This document shows, one piece after another, positions 49,569-60,174 of a stretch of 64,000 nucleotides of DNA. Every line of letters begins with the position of its first letter. Positions within the stretch are counted from its first letter, which is position 1. Source of the DNA: Sediminibacterium magnilacihabitans (lineage in GTDB: Bacteria > Bacteroidota > Bacteroidia > Chitinophagales > Chitinophagaceae); assembly GCA_002973575.1 (NCBI GenBank), contig PVEQ01000004.1, positions 124,001 through 188,000 of the forward strand. The letters run 5' to 3'. Below the pieces are notes generated by a model. It was not told where the DNA came from. It did not search any database and saw only the letters and a list, made by a program, of their open reading frames with translations. A program made the translations under genes and the position numbers.

Positions 49569-52454
49569 TTAATTGTTCATTATGAAGGGGATTGTTTGTT
49601 GCTTTCCGTTGATGAGCATCCGGAGTAAATATGTTCCGGCGGCCAGACTACCTGTATGTAAACCATTACGATTGAAAGGCACACGGTAAAAACCTTTGGT
49701 CTTATAAGCGTCTTCCAATATTGTCATCCGTTTGCCCGACAAATCCCATACATCGAGCATGAGCTTACCACTTGCAGGTATTTCATATTCGATGATACCG
49801 TTGGTGTTTACCGGGTTCGGCAGTATGGCCAGGTGATTATTAGCGACAGGCGTACCAGGTTCATTGATGGCAGTTACGACTATATTCCTGAAATTCTTAT
49901 TGGTGAACACATAATATTCACCGGGTTGCAGTGTAATGCTTTGCGCTGCAGCAGGCGCAGTGTACGTAGCATCTGTAAGATAATTATACCAGGTACCTGC
50001 ACTAGGAAAACTGATGGAAGCCGTAGCCGCATTCACATCAAAATTGCCCAGTACCATTACTTTCAAAGAATCTGAATTGAGTTGCAACCATTTGAACGCT
50101 CCCGACAAATCGTAGCTCAGGTTGCCGGTAGTGAATGTGGTAGTATAGGCAGGCAGCAAGCGCAGCTTGATCAGTTGTGCATACACATTGTACAGAGAGA
50201 GGCGATTGCTGTTGGTAGCATACTCCCAGTGAATAGGCTTGGGAGCTGTGCGGCAACTATTATCGATGGTAGCATTCTGACACTGGTTGATACTGTAATC
50301 ATAACCTAGCTCTCCAAACTGCCACAACAATTTGGGGCCCGGTATCATAGCCCAGAATGCAGCAGCCATTTCATTCCGTTTCAAAGCAGTATTCAGGTCT
50401 TTTACGCTGTATGCGCCTGCGGCATTGCCATAGTTGAGGTTCTTGTACATCAGCCTTTCCTCATCGTGACTTTCCATGTACGTAACCAGGTTGGGCTTGC
50501 TCCAGCTGCGGTTCTGGTAAATGCCCCATTGAAAATTCCAGTCGGTAGCAAAACCCATGGTAGCCTGGTTGAAATTGTAATTGGCATTGCCCCAGAGCAG
50601 CATACCGTAATTGGACAATTCTATTTCTTCCTGGTTGGCAGCAAAATGTTCCAGTATGCAATAACTACCAGGTACAGTGGCCTGCATTTGATCGTAGATC
50701 CTTTTCCAGATGGCAATCCTGCTGGAATCATAAGCGCTCCACGCAGCCACATCATTGGGGTTGTTTGTTTGTGTAAAACCTTTGGACAGGTCCCACCGGA
50801 AGCCGTCTATCTTATAGTTCAACATCCAATGCGCCGTTACACGATCAACAAAGTCTTTGGTAGCTTGTGATGCATGATTGAAATCGTAACCTACGCTATA
50901 AGGATGGGTAGCCACCGGATTGAACCAGGGACTATTAGCAGCTGGACGATTGTTCTGTGCATCCCAGTACATCTGCACCATGGGCGATTGACCGAAGGAA
51001 TGATTCATCACCAGGTCCATGATCACGGCCATGCCCTGCTTATGGCATTCGTCGATGAATTGCTTCAATGCTGTTTCTGTTCCGTAAGCTTTGTCGGGCG
51101 CGAAATAAAAAATGGGATTATAGCCCCAACTGCTGTTACCTTCAAACTCAGAGAACGGCATCAGTTCAATGGCATTCACACCCAGCCTTTTGATGTAGCT
51201 GAGGGTATCTTTCAATGTTTGCCAGTTCTGCGCAGCAATGAAGTCACGCACCAGCAATTCATAAATGACCAGGTTCTGTTTATTGGGTTTGGTAAACGCA
51301 GGCACCTGCCAGTTGTACTGCGATTTGCCGGTCTGCATAATACTTACGATACCAGTTGTTTTCCCTGTAGGATACGATTTGAGCGATGAATAAGTTGCAG
51401 CAGGAATGCCTGGATCGTTGACAGGGTCGAGTATTTTTTCCGTATTGTAATCCGCTACTTTGAGCGTACCGTCGATGATGTACTGGTAAGCATATTCTAC
51501 TTTCGGTGTGAGGCCTGTGATGCGCAGCCAGAAACGGTTTCCATCGGGTGTGCGGTTCATTTGGTAATTACCACCCTGCGTCCAGTTGTTGAAATCACCT
51601 ACTACGCTGACACTGTTCTTGAGTGGTGCAAACAAAACCAATGTAAGAGAGGTATCACCAGGCTCGTAGTTGATACCATCCTTTACGCCTGCAGGCAAAG
51701 CCGCCACAGTTACAGGTGTTGCTACATAAAAACTGAAAGTATCCCTGCTGGTAGTATTGCTGTTGGTTGCTTCCGACACAATCGTTTGCATACCGGAAGA
51801 AATGATAGGGGTATTGGCAGCAATAGTAACCGCATTGTTTTGAGCGGCAATTACAGACCCATTCCAATACAATTTCAGGTTGGAAGATTGGTTGGCATTG
51901 GCGGTAATGGTCACGGTATCTCCCACATTTTTTGTGAGTGGTTCAGGCTGGCGTGTGTAAGTAGGCTGCGAGAAAGGCTGCATGATCCTCACTTGCAAAG
52001 AAGTATCGGTTACAGGCAGGTACATATCGCTTCCATCAGCATTGCGCAAAACCTTGCCGCCGCTGCCATTGCGGAAGAGGATGGCTATGCGTAATATCTT
52101 TTCGCTGCTGTTGGTAATGCCAAAAAAAGAACGGAGACCGCCCGTGATGGAATATTTCCACTGGTTATTGCCCAGCGATACACACTGTGCTGCGGAGGTG
52201 GTAGTACCCCAGGTGAATTTGCTGTACTTCCAATCAGATGAACTGCTGCTGGCTGTAGTGATGCAGCCAATGTGTACATATACGTCTGAAACAGGCGTAT
52301 AATTAAGTAAACCCTGGTTGCCGCGGGTAGCATCACAGGTAATGTTGATAGAGGAACTGGTATCGGTAATGAAAATAGGATTGCTCCGTAATAGTTGCGC
52401 TTTGGAGGGGAGTCCAATAATAAGCAGTAGTCCTATGAAGCAAACAAATCTCAT
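49569..52454 (-). CDS. Secreted GH13 alpha-amylase with T9SS sorting domain
   Basis: Starch-degrading enzyme, 961 residues from the ATG at 52454 (signal peptide MRFVCFIGLLLIIGLPSKAQ). The order is an N-terminal beta domain (25-160), an Ig-like region (165-250), and a CBM48-like domain near 268-345 (VSVVGDFNNWTQGG). The GH13 barrel follows with the four regions DLVMNH (~480), GFRWDLS (nucleophile Asp, ~552), ILEH (acid/base Glu, ~600) and ESHDEER (~661), then a C-terminal beta domain. The last 80 residues form a type A T9SS sorting domain (ILPNPVNTNG... GTYLLRMLINGKQ), so the enzyme is exported by T9SS, probably to the surface. It leads the operon amylase-susC-susD-susE-susF. Confidence 0.94.
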   Translation of the reverse strand: MRFVCFIGLLLIIGLPSKAQLLRSNPIFITDTSSSINITCDATRGNQGLLNYTPVSDVYVHIGCITTASSSSSDWKYSKFTWGTTTSAAQCVSLGNNQWKYSITGGLRSFFGITNSSEKILRIAILFRNGSGGKVLRNADGSDMYLPVTDTSLQVRIMQPFSQPTYTRQPEPLTKNVGDTVTITANANQSSNLKLYWNGSVIAAQNNAVTIAANTPIISSGMQTIVSEATNSNTTSRDTFSFYVATPVTVAALPAGVKDGINYEPGDTSLTLVLFAPLKNSVSVVGDFNNWTQGGNYQMNRTPDGNRFWLRITGLTPKVEYAYQYIIDGTLKVADYNTEKILDPVNDPGIPAATYSSLKSYPTGKTTGIVSIMQTGKSQYNWQVPAFTKPNKQNLVIYELLVRDFIAAQNWQTLKDTLSYIKRLGVNAIELMPFSEFEGNSSWGYNPIFYFAPDKAYGTETALKQFIDECHKQGMAVIMDLVMNHSFGQSPMVQMYWDAQNNRPAANSPWFNPVATHPYSVGYDFNHASQATKDFVDRVTAHWMLNYKIDGFRWDLSKGFTQTNNPNDVAAWSAYDSSRIAIWKRIYDQMQATVPGSYCILEHFAANQEEIELSNYGMLLWGNANYNFNQATMGFATDWNFQWGIYQNRSWSKPNLVTYMESHDEERLMYKNLNYGNAAGAYSVKDLNTALKRNEMAAAFWAMIPGPKLLWQFGELGYDYSINQCQNATIDNSCRTAPKPIHWEYATNSNRLSLYNVYAQLIKLRLLPAYTTTFTTGNLSYDLSGAFKWLQLNSDSLKVMVLGNFDVNAATASISFPSAGTWYNYLTDATYTAPAAAQSITLQPGEYYVFTNKNFRNIVVTAINEPGTPVANNHLAILPNPVNTNGIIEYEIPASGKLMLDVWDLSGKRMTILEDAYKTKGFYRVPFNRNGLHTGSLAAGTYLLRMLINGKQQTIPFIMNN

Positions 52455-52463
52455 ATGTGCTGG

Positions 52464-52501
52464 CAAACGTAATTTTCATTAATGTGTAAAATTTACACAT
52501 T
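52464..52501 (-). promoter_or_regulatory. Amylase-sus promoter with 21-bp palindromic operator
   Basis: TACGTTTG on the minus strand (52471-52464) is an exact -7 box, 9 nt before the amylase ATG at 52454. At 52481-52501 lies a perfect 21-bp palindrome: half-site AATGTGTAAA, one central A, then its complement. It covers the place where the -33 element would be, so a bound protein would block or replace RNA polymerase contacts. The NUDIX-type regulator encoded 91 nt away is the obvious candidate to bind it. Confidence 0.7.
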
Positions 52502-52592
52502 TAATTGAGTGCACAAAGTAGGACTTTTTCCAAACAACCAAATATTTTTTTTGGCCGGAAATAATTTTTAATATCGATTTAAGTGAAGGGGA

Positions 52593-53330
52593 TTAGAAAT
52601 CAATACCTATCCAGGTACGCTTGCGTTTTTCGTACTTTTCGAAATTAAACTTGTAGAGTTTTCCCGGGCGATGCGGAACATCCTGTTCCATTTCATCGAT
52701 ATCGATGAGCAGGTCCATCGAAGCGAATTTTTTGCGGAAGTTGCGTCGGTCGAGACGCACGCCCAGTATGGCTTCGTACAGATTTTGCAGTTCGCGGAGT
52801 GAAAATTTTTCGGGCAACAGGTTGAAGCCGAGCGGGTGTTCCTGTATCCTTTTTTGCAACCATTGATAGCTGGCGTCTACAATTTCTTTATGGTCGAAAG
52901 CCATCCCTTGCAGGGCGGAAACGCTGTGCCAGTTGAGTTCGTTGTCGTGTATCTTGAGCTCGTGGTGGTTGATGTTGAGCAGTGAGCAATAGGCCACTGT
53001 AATAACCCGCCCGCCCGGATGGCGGTGGGGATGTCCGAAAGCTTTTACCTGGTCGAGAAATACATCATTCATACCGGTACGCTCTTTCAATACCCGGTAG
53101 GCGGCATCATCGAGTTCTTCATTGTCCTTTACAATATCGCCAAGCAGGGAATATTTATCCTTATACACTTCCAGGTCACTCTTGATCAACAGTACTTTCA
53201 ATTCGTTCTCTTCAAATCCGAATATCACACAGTCGATCGTAAGGGGTACTGTGGGGTAAGACTTCACCAGCTTAACGGCATCTTTCACCAGGTGTGGTTC
53301 ATGTACGATAGGAGCAATCTTCTTTTTCAT
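52593..53330 (-). CDS. NUDIX-domain sugar-responsive transcriptional regulator (NrtR/AraR-like)
   Basis: A 245-residue protein from the ATG at 53330. The N-terminal NUDIX domain (about 20-150) starts at VPLTIDCVIFGFEENELKVL; the NUDIX box is degenerate (ELDDAAYRVLKERTGMNDVF), as in ligand-sensing rather than hydrolysing members. The C-terminal winged helix (160-240) has FSLRELQNLYEAILGVRLDR and FRKKFASMDLL. Bacteroidota AraR and NrtR-type proteins of this build repress sugar or NAD genes. It is upstream of and codirectional with the amylase-sus operon, so a glucan-derived sugar as ligand is plausible. Confidence 0.88.
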   Translation of the reverse strand: MKKKIAPIVHEPHLVKDAVKLVKSYPTVPLTIDCVIFGFEENELKVLLIKSDLEVYKDKYSLLGDIVKDNEELDDAAYRVLKERTGMNDVFLDQVKAFGHPHRHPGGRVITVAYCSLLNINHHELKIHDNELNWHSVSALQGMAFDHKEIVDASYQWLQKRIQEHPLGFNLLPEKFSLRELQNLYEAILGVRLDRRNFRKKFASMDLLIDIDEMEQDVPHRPGKLYKFNFEKYEKRKRTWIGIDF

Positions 53331-53461
53331 CCATATTTTTTTTAAAGCACCGCTTCGGGCGGCTGTCGTTTGACTCGTATGGAATGCCTTGTAAAAGGCC
53401 TCCAAAAGCTCAGTGGTCTTACATAGAGAATGCAAAGTTCACGAAAAAAAATGCAAAATGA

Positions 53462-55621
<2,160 letters not shown>

Positions 55622-55624
55622 ATC

Positions 55625-56296
55625 ATGTTACAGCCTGCAACCCTTCAATTCCTGAAGAACCTGAAAAAGAATAACAACAAAGAATGGTTCGATAAAAACC
55701 GGAAAGCTTATGATGCCGCCAAAGCAGATTTCACTGAGCTCACCAACCAGGTGATCAAAGGTTTTGGTAAAAAAGAACCGGCTATTGCAGGGCTTGCAGG
55801 TAAGGACTGCCTGTTTCGTATCAATCGCGACATCCGCTTCAGCAAGAACAAAGACCCTTATAAAACCAACTTCGCGTCCAGCATCATTGAAGGCGGTAAA
55901 AAGTCCATGCTCGCCGGTTATTATTTCCATATTGAACCGGGAGGCAATAGTTTTTCGGGCGGTGGCCGGTACATGGTAGAAGGCGATCAATTGAAAAAGA
56001 TACGCCAGGAGATCGATTACAGCTGGAAGGATTTCAGCAGTATTATCAGGAGTAAAAAATTTGCGGCATTGTATGGCGACCTGGAAAAAGGAGAAGGACT
56101 CTCTTTGGTTCGTGAACCGAAAGGATATGATAAAAGCAATCCTGCTATTGAATACATCAAACTAACCAGTTGGATAGCCACGGTTCCTTTTACCGATGCC
56201 GATTTAACCAGTAAAGACCTTTCTAAAAAAATCATCCATTCTTTCGAAACATTACAACCGCTGATCCGTTTTCTGAATATGGCCATCGTTCATTAG
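55625..56296 (+). CDS. DUF2461 domain protein
   Basis: A 223-residue protein of the DUF2461/TIGR02453 family. It has FLKNLKKNNNKEWFDKNRKA at the start, CLFRINRDIRFSKNKDPYKT in the middle, and YYFHIEPGGNSFSGGGRYM. Function unknown in any organism I know. It starts 3 nt after the ligA stop and is probably cotranscribed with it. Confidence 0.93.
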   Translation: MLQPATLQFLKNLKKNNNKEWFDKNRKAYDAAKADFTELTNQVIKGFGKKEPAIAGLAGKDCLFRINRDIRFSKNKDPYKTNFASSIIEGGKKSMLAGYYFHIEPGGNSFSGGGRYMVEGDQLKKIRQEIDYSWKDFSSIIRSKKFAALYGDLEKGEGLSLVREPKGYDKSNPAIEYIKLTSWIATVPFTDADLTSKDLSKKIIHSFETLQPLIRFLNMAIVH

Positions 56297-56353
56297 TAGC
56301 CCATTCTTTAAATAGCTAACATATAGCCACTTCTCATTTAATAACATTTTTTT

Positions 56354-56390
56354 TACCAAAATCTTTACTCTTTTTGTAAAGATTTTGGTA
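56354..56390. promoter_or_regulatory. Perfect 15-bp inverted repeat upstream of GNAT-HTH pair (operator)
   Basis: Arms TACCAAAATCTTTAC (56354-56368) and GTAAAGATTTTGGTA (56376-56390) are exact complements with a 7-nt spacer TCTTTTT. The right arm runs into the -7 box TATATTTG (56389-56396). Such a long perfect repeat at a promoter is typical of an autoregulatory site bound by the HTH protein of a two-gene module. It could also form a hairpin in RNA, but no U-run follows. Confidence 0.75.
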
Positions 56391-56396
56391 TATTTG
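56389..56396 (+). promoter_or_regulatory. -7 box of the GNAT-HTH module
   Basis: TATATTTG is an exact TAnnTTTG match, ending 4 nt before the ATG, so the message is probably leaderless or nearly so. No TTG at the -33 position. Confidence 0.55.
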
Positions 56397-56400
56397 ATTA

Positions 56401-56868
56401 ATGACAATCATCGAACTGCGGAGTGGGAATAAGTTAGCAGTTTCTGTAGAACCAGTTACGGATGAAGACTTTAAAAAGCTGACAGTTAAACGCTATTTTT
56501 TCAATTGGAAAAAACTCAAAGGCCAGCCACTGCTTTTTAAACTGGTACATCCCGTTTCTGGAGATATTCTGGGACTTATGCATCTGCTGGATTTTCCGCA
56601 GGAAGATCGCATTGAAGTAAAGCTACTGGCCGTCTCTGTAGAAAATAAAGGGGTCGGCAAGCACTTTGATAGAATCGCTGGTAACCTGATCGCTTTTACC
56701 TGCAGGTTGGCAATTGCCAAATATGGTTACAAGGCCTGCATTTCCTTAATACCCAAAACGGAACTCAAGCCGCATTATATCAGAGCTTACGGCATGATGG
56801 ATGCAGGCCTACAAGTATACTTAGATGGTCGGCCATTATTTAATCTTTTAAAGAAATACATTCAATGA
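56401..56868 (+). CDS. GNAT-fold-like protein, candidate toxin of a two-gene module
   Basis: A 155-residue protein with no family I can name with confidence. The central part VKLLAVSVENKGVGKHFDRI, followed by a helix and the strand KACISLIPKTELKPHYIRAY, is laid out like the acetyl-CoA loop and following elements of GNAT acetyltransferases, but the classical Q/RxxGxG/A loop is degenerate (NKGVGKH). Its 3' end overlaps the HTH gene start (ATGA). The pair, its base composition and the inverted repeat upstream resemble a toxin-antitoxin locus in which the first gene is the toxin. Alternatively it could be a housekeeping acetyltransferase. Confidence 0.6.
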   Translation: MTIIELRSGNKLAVSVEPVTDEDFKKLTVKRYFFNWKKLKGQPLLFKLVHPVSGDILGLMHLLDFPQEDRIEVKLLAVSVENKGVGKHFDRIAGNLIAFTCRLAIAKYGYKACISLIPKTELKPHYIRAYGMMDAGLQVYLDGRPLFNLLKKYIQ

Positions 56869-57401
56869 AAAAAGCATTTGCAGGATTGACGGACAAACAG
56901 ATCGCAGAAAGCTTTGTATTGCCTGTAAAACTATCTATTCGTCAGCAAGCAGAAGCATCAGCACAACTCGCCACTGCTCGTGCTAAAAGCTTGGAACAAG
57001 CAAAACCGGTGGATAAACTCCTTGCAAGGATTTTACAATTGCGTTTTCAACTCGAAGATTATTTGAAGTCTGAGAGCTACCAACCTACCAGAACCTTTGG
57101 ACATTTTTTAAAAGAATATCAGCAATTAGGAGGAAAGAAAAGAAAGGAATTCGCTTACGAGATTAACATACACGAAACCTTACTCAGTCAATTGATTAGT
57201 GACCGACGGGAGCCCGGCGAACAGATTTTTATACGCTTGGAACTGCATTCGAATAAAACCATTCCAGCGTCATACTGGTTTCGTCTAGTAGAAAAAAAGA
57301 AGGCATACCAACTACAGCATGATAGTAAGATTCGTCAGAGAGAAAAGAAGAATGTGAAAAAAAGTCTGGCATTACAGGAAGATGATTTACCTGTTTTCTA
57401 A
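56865..57401 (+). CDS. HTH (XRE/HigA-like) protein, candidate antitoxin and autorepressor
   Basis: A 178-residue basic protein. The N-terminal half is helical and rich in Ala, Gln and Lys (KLSIRQQAEASAQLATARAK). The segment FAYEINIHETLLSQLISDRR, then EPGEQIFIRLELHSN and PASYWFRLVEKK, follows the XRE/HigA helix-turn-helix pattern. The tail is Lys-rich and ends QEDDLPVF. Overlap with the upstream gene and the long inverted repeat at the promoter suggest it binds that repeat and the partner protein. The family is not one I can name; the HTH call is by eye. Confidence 0.6.
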   Translation: MKKAFAGLTDKQIAESFVLPVKLSIRQQAEASAQLATARAKSLEQAKPVDKLLARILQLRFQLEDYLKSESYQPTRTFGHFLKEYQQLGGKKRKEFAYEINIHETLLSQLISDRREPGEQIFIRLELHSNKTIPASYWFRLVEKKKAYQLQHDSKIRQREKKNVKKSLALQEDDLPVF

Positions 57402-57422
57402 CGACAAAAATCGCCAAGAGTA

Positions 57423-58910
57423 TCAAGTAACACGTATCGTTCGGAATGCTGTTGCAAGTGACTCAATCAGGTCGCTGGGTAAGAGTGTTTCCATAGTTTG
57501 TTGTTCTAAAGCAAGATCGCCGGCGAGCCCATGCAGGTACACGCCCAGTTTAGCTGCTTTCAGTGGTTCATAACCCTGCGCCAGCAAAGCAGTCAGTATG
57601 CCTGTTAACGCATCACCCGAGCCACCCTTTGCCATACCGGCATTTCCTGTGGTATTGAACCATCCTTTACCGTTTGCAGCTATCAAAGTATAATGCCCTT
57701 TCAGGATGATGATAAAAGGATATTCAGCAGAAAGCGCAATCGCTTTCTGCTGCCTTTGAAAACTGTTTTCATTTGTACCGAAAAGCCGGTCGAACTCTTT
57801 GGGATGCGGCGTAAGCAACGACCCGGAAGGTATTTGAGAAAGCGCCTCTTTTTGCATCTCAAAATAAGTGAATGCATCTGCGTCAAACACCATCGGTCTT
57901 TTATACAATTCCAGCAAGGTCTCAATACATTCAGTAGTGCCTTTCATAAACGACATGCCCGGCCCCATACCAACAGTCGCCAACCCATTAAATACGGGTA
58001 ATCCTCTTTCCCTGGGCAATGCCATCGCTTCCGGCACTGCGGTCTGGATCACCGGCAGTTGTGCTTGCGGTACCAGCACAGTGAGTTTACCAACACCTGA
58101 TCGCAGGCAGGCTTTGGAAGCGAGTATGGCTGCTCCCATCTGTCCTTCATGCCCGGCCATCAACAATGCATGGCCATAAGTTCCTTTATGAGAAAAACGG
58201 TCTCTCTGTTTCAATATGCTGGCGGCATCTTGTTGTTCTATCAATTCGGTCTTGGCATCGATGGTAGATAAAAACGAAGACATCAGTCCTATATTAAGTA
58301 CCGTTATATCTCCTGTGTATTTGCCATACTCAGGCAGAAGAAAAGCATATTTAAGCGATTGAAAAGTAAGTGTATGGTGGGCTCGAAGCACTGGCGCATC
58401 AACAAAGAAATTATCAACGGGCATACCACTGGGCACATCAATAGCTATCAGTTTTGCATTTGATTGGTTGATGTGTTCTGCGAGTGCAGCAGCGAGATCG
58501 TGGAGTGGCCTGTTCAAACCCGTACCGAACAAGGCGTCTATGACGAGACTCTCCCGTTCAATAACAGGAAATGCGGCAGGTGATTGTATGAAATGGATGT
58601 CTTTACTGAGCCGGTGTAATTTTTCGAGGTTGCGCTGGAAATCATCGGTGCCTTTGGATCCGTATTCCAGTATGTAAACCGTTACTGCTGCACCCGCTTC
58701 TATCATCAGCCTCGCAATGACCAGGCCATCGCCACCATTATTGCCTTTACCGCAGAAGACCAGCATAGGCATTTCATTGTATTTATGCTCTATCAGCCAT
58801 TCGGTGCATTTGAGCCCGGCTCTTTCCATCAGGTCAATAGAAGCGATGGGCTCGTGCTGCATGGTATATGCATCCCATTGCTGGCATTGTTGTGCGCTCA
58901 ACAATTTCAT
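57423..58910 (-). CDS. nnr: Bifunctional NAD(P)H-hydrate epimerase/dehydratase
   Basis: Repairs damaged NAD(P)H hydrates. The protein is 495 residues. The N-terminal YjeF_N epimerase domain (1-215) has CGKGNNGGDGLVIARLM and VIDALFGTGLNRPL. The C-terminal ADP-dependent dehydratase domain (225-495) has HKGTYGHALLMAGHEGQMGA, LLTPHPKEFDRLF and the nucleotide motif NAGMAKGGSGDALTGILTAL. Both domains are complete. It follows asd on the same strand but is separated by a terminator, and is convergent with the HTH gene, 21 nt away. Confidence 0.96.
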   Translation of the reverse strand: MKLLSAQQCQQWDAYTMQHEPIASIDLMERAGLKCTEWLIEHKYNEMPMLVFCGKGNNGGDGLVIARLMIEAGAAVTVYILEYGSKGTDDFQRNLEKLHRLSKDIHFIQSPAAFPVIERESLVIDALFGTGLNRPLHDLAAALAEHINQSNAKLIAIDVPSGMPVDNFFVDAPVLRAHHTLTFQSLKYAFLLPEYGKYTGDITVLNIGLMSSFLSTIDAKTELIEQQDAASILKQRDRFSHKGTYGHALLMAGHEGQMGAAILASKACLRSGVGKLTVLVPQAQLPVIQTAVPEAMALPRERGLPVFNGLATVGMGPGMSFMKGTTECIETLLELYKRPMVFDADAFTYFEMQKEALSQIPSGSLLTPHPKEFDRLFGTNENSFQRQQKAIALSAEYPFIIILKGHYTLIAANGKGWFNTTGNAGMAKGGSGDALTGILTALLAQGYEPLKAAKLGVYLHGLAGDLALEQQTMETLLPSDLIESLATAFRTIRVT

Positions 58911-58951
58911 GGTGCGGTTTGTTGTGCTTTAAAGGTACACAACATCGCATT

Positions 58952-58978
58952 AAAAAGGGGCTCCATTGCTGAAGCCCC
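58952..58978 (-). terminator. Rho-independent terminator of asd
   Basis: On the minus strand: GGGGCT(58978-58973), loop, AGCCCC (58962-58957), then TTTTTA. It starts 26 nt after the asd stop and has the U-run expected of an intrinsic terminator. Confidence 0.85.
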
Positions 58979-59004
58979 GGTACTCACTCACATTCTTGCA
59001 ATTA

Positions 59005-59994
59005 TTATAAGATCGATTTGCTCAGGAGATATTCTGCGATCTGCACGGCATTGGTAGCAGCGCCTTTGCGCAGGTTATCGCTCACGATCCACATGTTCAG
59101 TGTTTTGGGTTGTGTTTCATCCCTGCGCAGTCTTCCTACAAACACTTCGTCCCGCTCGTGCGCATTCAAAGGCATGGGGTACAAGAGTTCAGCATCGTTG
59201 TTCTCTACGATCACACCCGGTGCAGCGCTCAGCAATTGCTGTACTTCATTCAGGTCGAAATCGTTTTCAAATTCCACGTTCACGCTTTCGCTGTGGCCAC
59301 CCACAACCGGAATACGTACGGTAGTAGCCGTTACGCGGATCGAATCGTCCTGCATGATTTTTTTGGTCTCATTCACCATTTTCATTTCTTCTTTGGTATA
59401 ACCGTTGTCGAGGAACACATCAATCTGCGGGATCACGTTGAGGTCGATCTGGTATTTATAAGCCATATCGCCTTTCACACCTTTTCTTTCATTGAACAAC
59501 TGATCTACCGCTTTTTTGCCGGTACCGGTAACACTCTGGTAAGTGCTTACCACTACCCTTTTGATTTTATAACGGGCATGCAGCGGCTGCAAGGCCACCA
59601 CCATTTGTATGGTAGAGCAGTTAGGATTAGCAATGATGTAATCGTTGCCGGTGAGCACCGATGCATTTACTTCAGGCACTACCAGTTTTTTGGTGGGGTC
59701 CATACGCCATGCAGAAGAGTTATCGATCACGCGGATGCCTGCTTCGGCAAATTTGGGCGCCCATTCCAGGGATGTGCTTCCACCGGCAGAGAAAATAGCT
59801 ACAGCGGGCTTGGCGGCGATACCATCGGCCATGCTCACCACTTTGTATTTTTTCCCTTTGAATTCTACTTCCTTACCTACTGATCTTTCAGATGCTACAG
59901 GAACCAATTCTGTTACGGGGAAGTTGCGTTCGGCCAGCACCTGCAACATTTTGGTGCCTACCAGTCCGGTTGCACCTACAACAGCTACTTTCAT
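59005..59994 (-). CDS. asd: Aspartate-semialdehyde dehydrogenase
   Basis: Reduces aspartyl phosphate to aspartate semialdehyde, the branch point to Lys, Thr, Met, Ile and diaminopimelate. The protein is 329 residues. The NADP loop VVGATGLVGTKML is at the N-terminus, the catalytic Cys lies in NPNCSTIQM (~126), and the His lies in GGHSESVNVEFE (~231). The region upstream (59995-60206) holds its own promoter, a short leader ORF and a terminator, so its transcription appears to be attenuated. A second small hairpin GGGTTACGTATCCC-type lies at 60012-60030 in the leader. Confidence 0.96.
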   Translation of the reverse strand: MKVAVVGATGLVGTKMLQVLAERNFPVTELVPVASERSVGKEVEFKGKKYKVVSMADGIAAKPAVAIFSAGGSTSLEWAPKFAEAGIRVIDNSSAWRMDPTKKLVVPEVNASVLTGNDYIIANPNCSTIQMVVALQPLHARYKIKRVVVSTYQSVTGTGKKAVDQLFNERKGVKGDMAYKYQIDLNVIPQIDVFLDNGYTKEEMKMVNETKKIMQDDSIRVTATTVRIPVVGGHSESVNVEFENDFDLNEVQQLLSAAPGVIVENNDAELLYPMPLNAHERDEVFVGRLRRDETQPKTLNMWIVSDNLRKGAATNAVQIAEYLLSKSIL

Positions 59995-60048
59995 TTTGTC
60001 TACGTTTTTTTAAGGGTTACGTATCCCTTTTTTTTGAGGTTGATTAAA

Positions 60049-60081
60049 AAGAAAGAGGCCTTCCTGTTTGGGAAGGCCTCT
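60049..60081 (-). terminator. Attenuator-type terminator in the asd leader
   Basis: On the minus strand: perfect 11-bp arms AGAGGCCTTCC (60081-60071) and GGAAGGCCTCT (60064-60054) with a 6-nt loop, then TTCTTTTT. This is a strong intrinsic terminator placed 60 nt before the asd ATG. The segment GGGAAGG (60121-60115), right after the leader-peptide stop, can pair with CCTTCCC (60076-60070) and would then prevent the terminator. Confidence 0.8.
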
Positions 60082-60122
60082 GAGTATATTTTGTCATACA
60101 CAAACGATCAGGCACCTTCCCG

Positions 60123-60167
60123 TCAGAGAGGTTTCTTAATACGTTTTGTATGTTTCATGTTCATCAT
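60123..60167 (-). CDS. Candidate 14-residue leader peptide of asd
   Basis: Short ORF reading MMNMKHTKRIKKPL then TGA. Ten of its 14 residues are Met (3), Lys (4), Thr, Ile or Asn, the amino acids made from aspartate, four kinds of them through the Asd product. It begins 8 nt after a promoter-like TATCTTCG box and ends just before the antiterminator segment. This is the layout of a ribosome-stalling leader. It could be chance; no similarity is known to me. Confidence 0.5.
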   Translation of the reverse strand: MMNMKHTKRIKKPL

Positions 60168-60174
60168 TGCCCGG

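Noticed and set aside
48805..49572. Long antisense ORFs within susC, amylase, rfb and lutB genes
   Set aside because: They mirror codon bias of the real genes on the other strand and lack any protein-family pattern.
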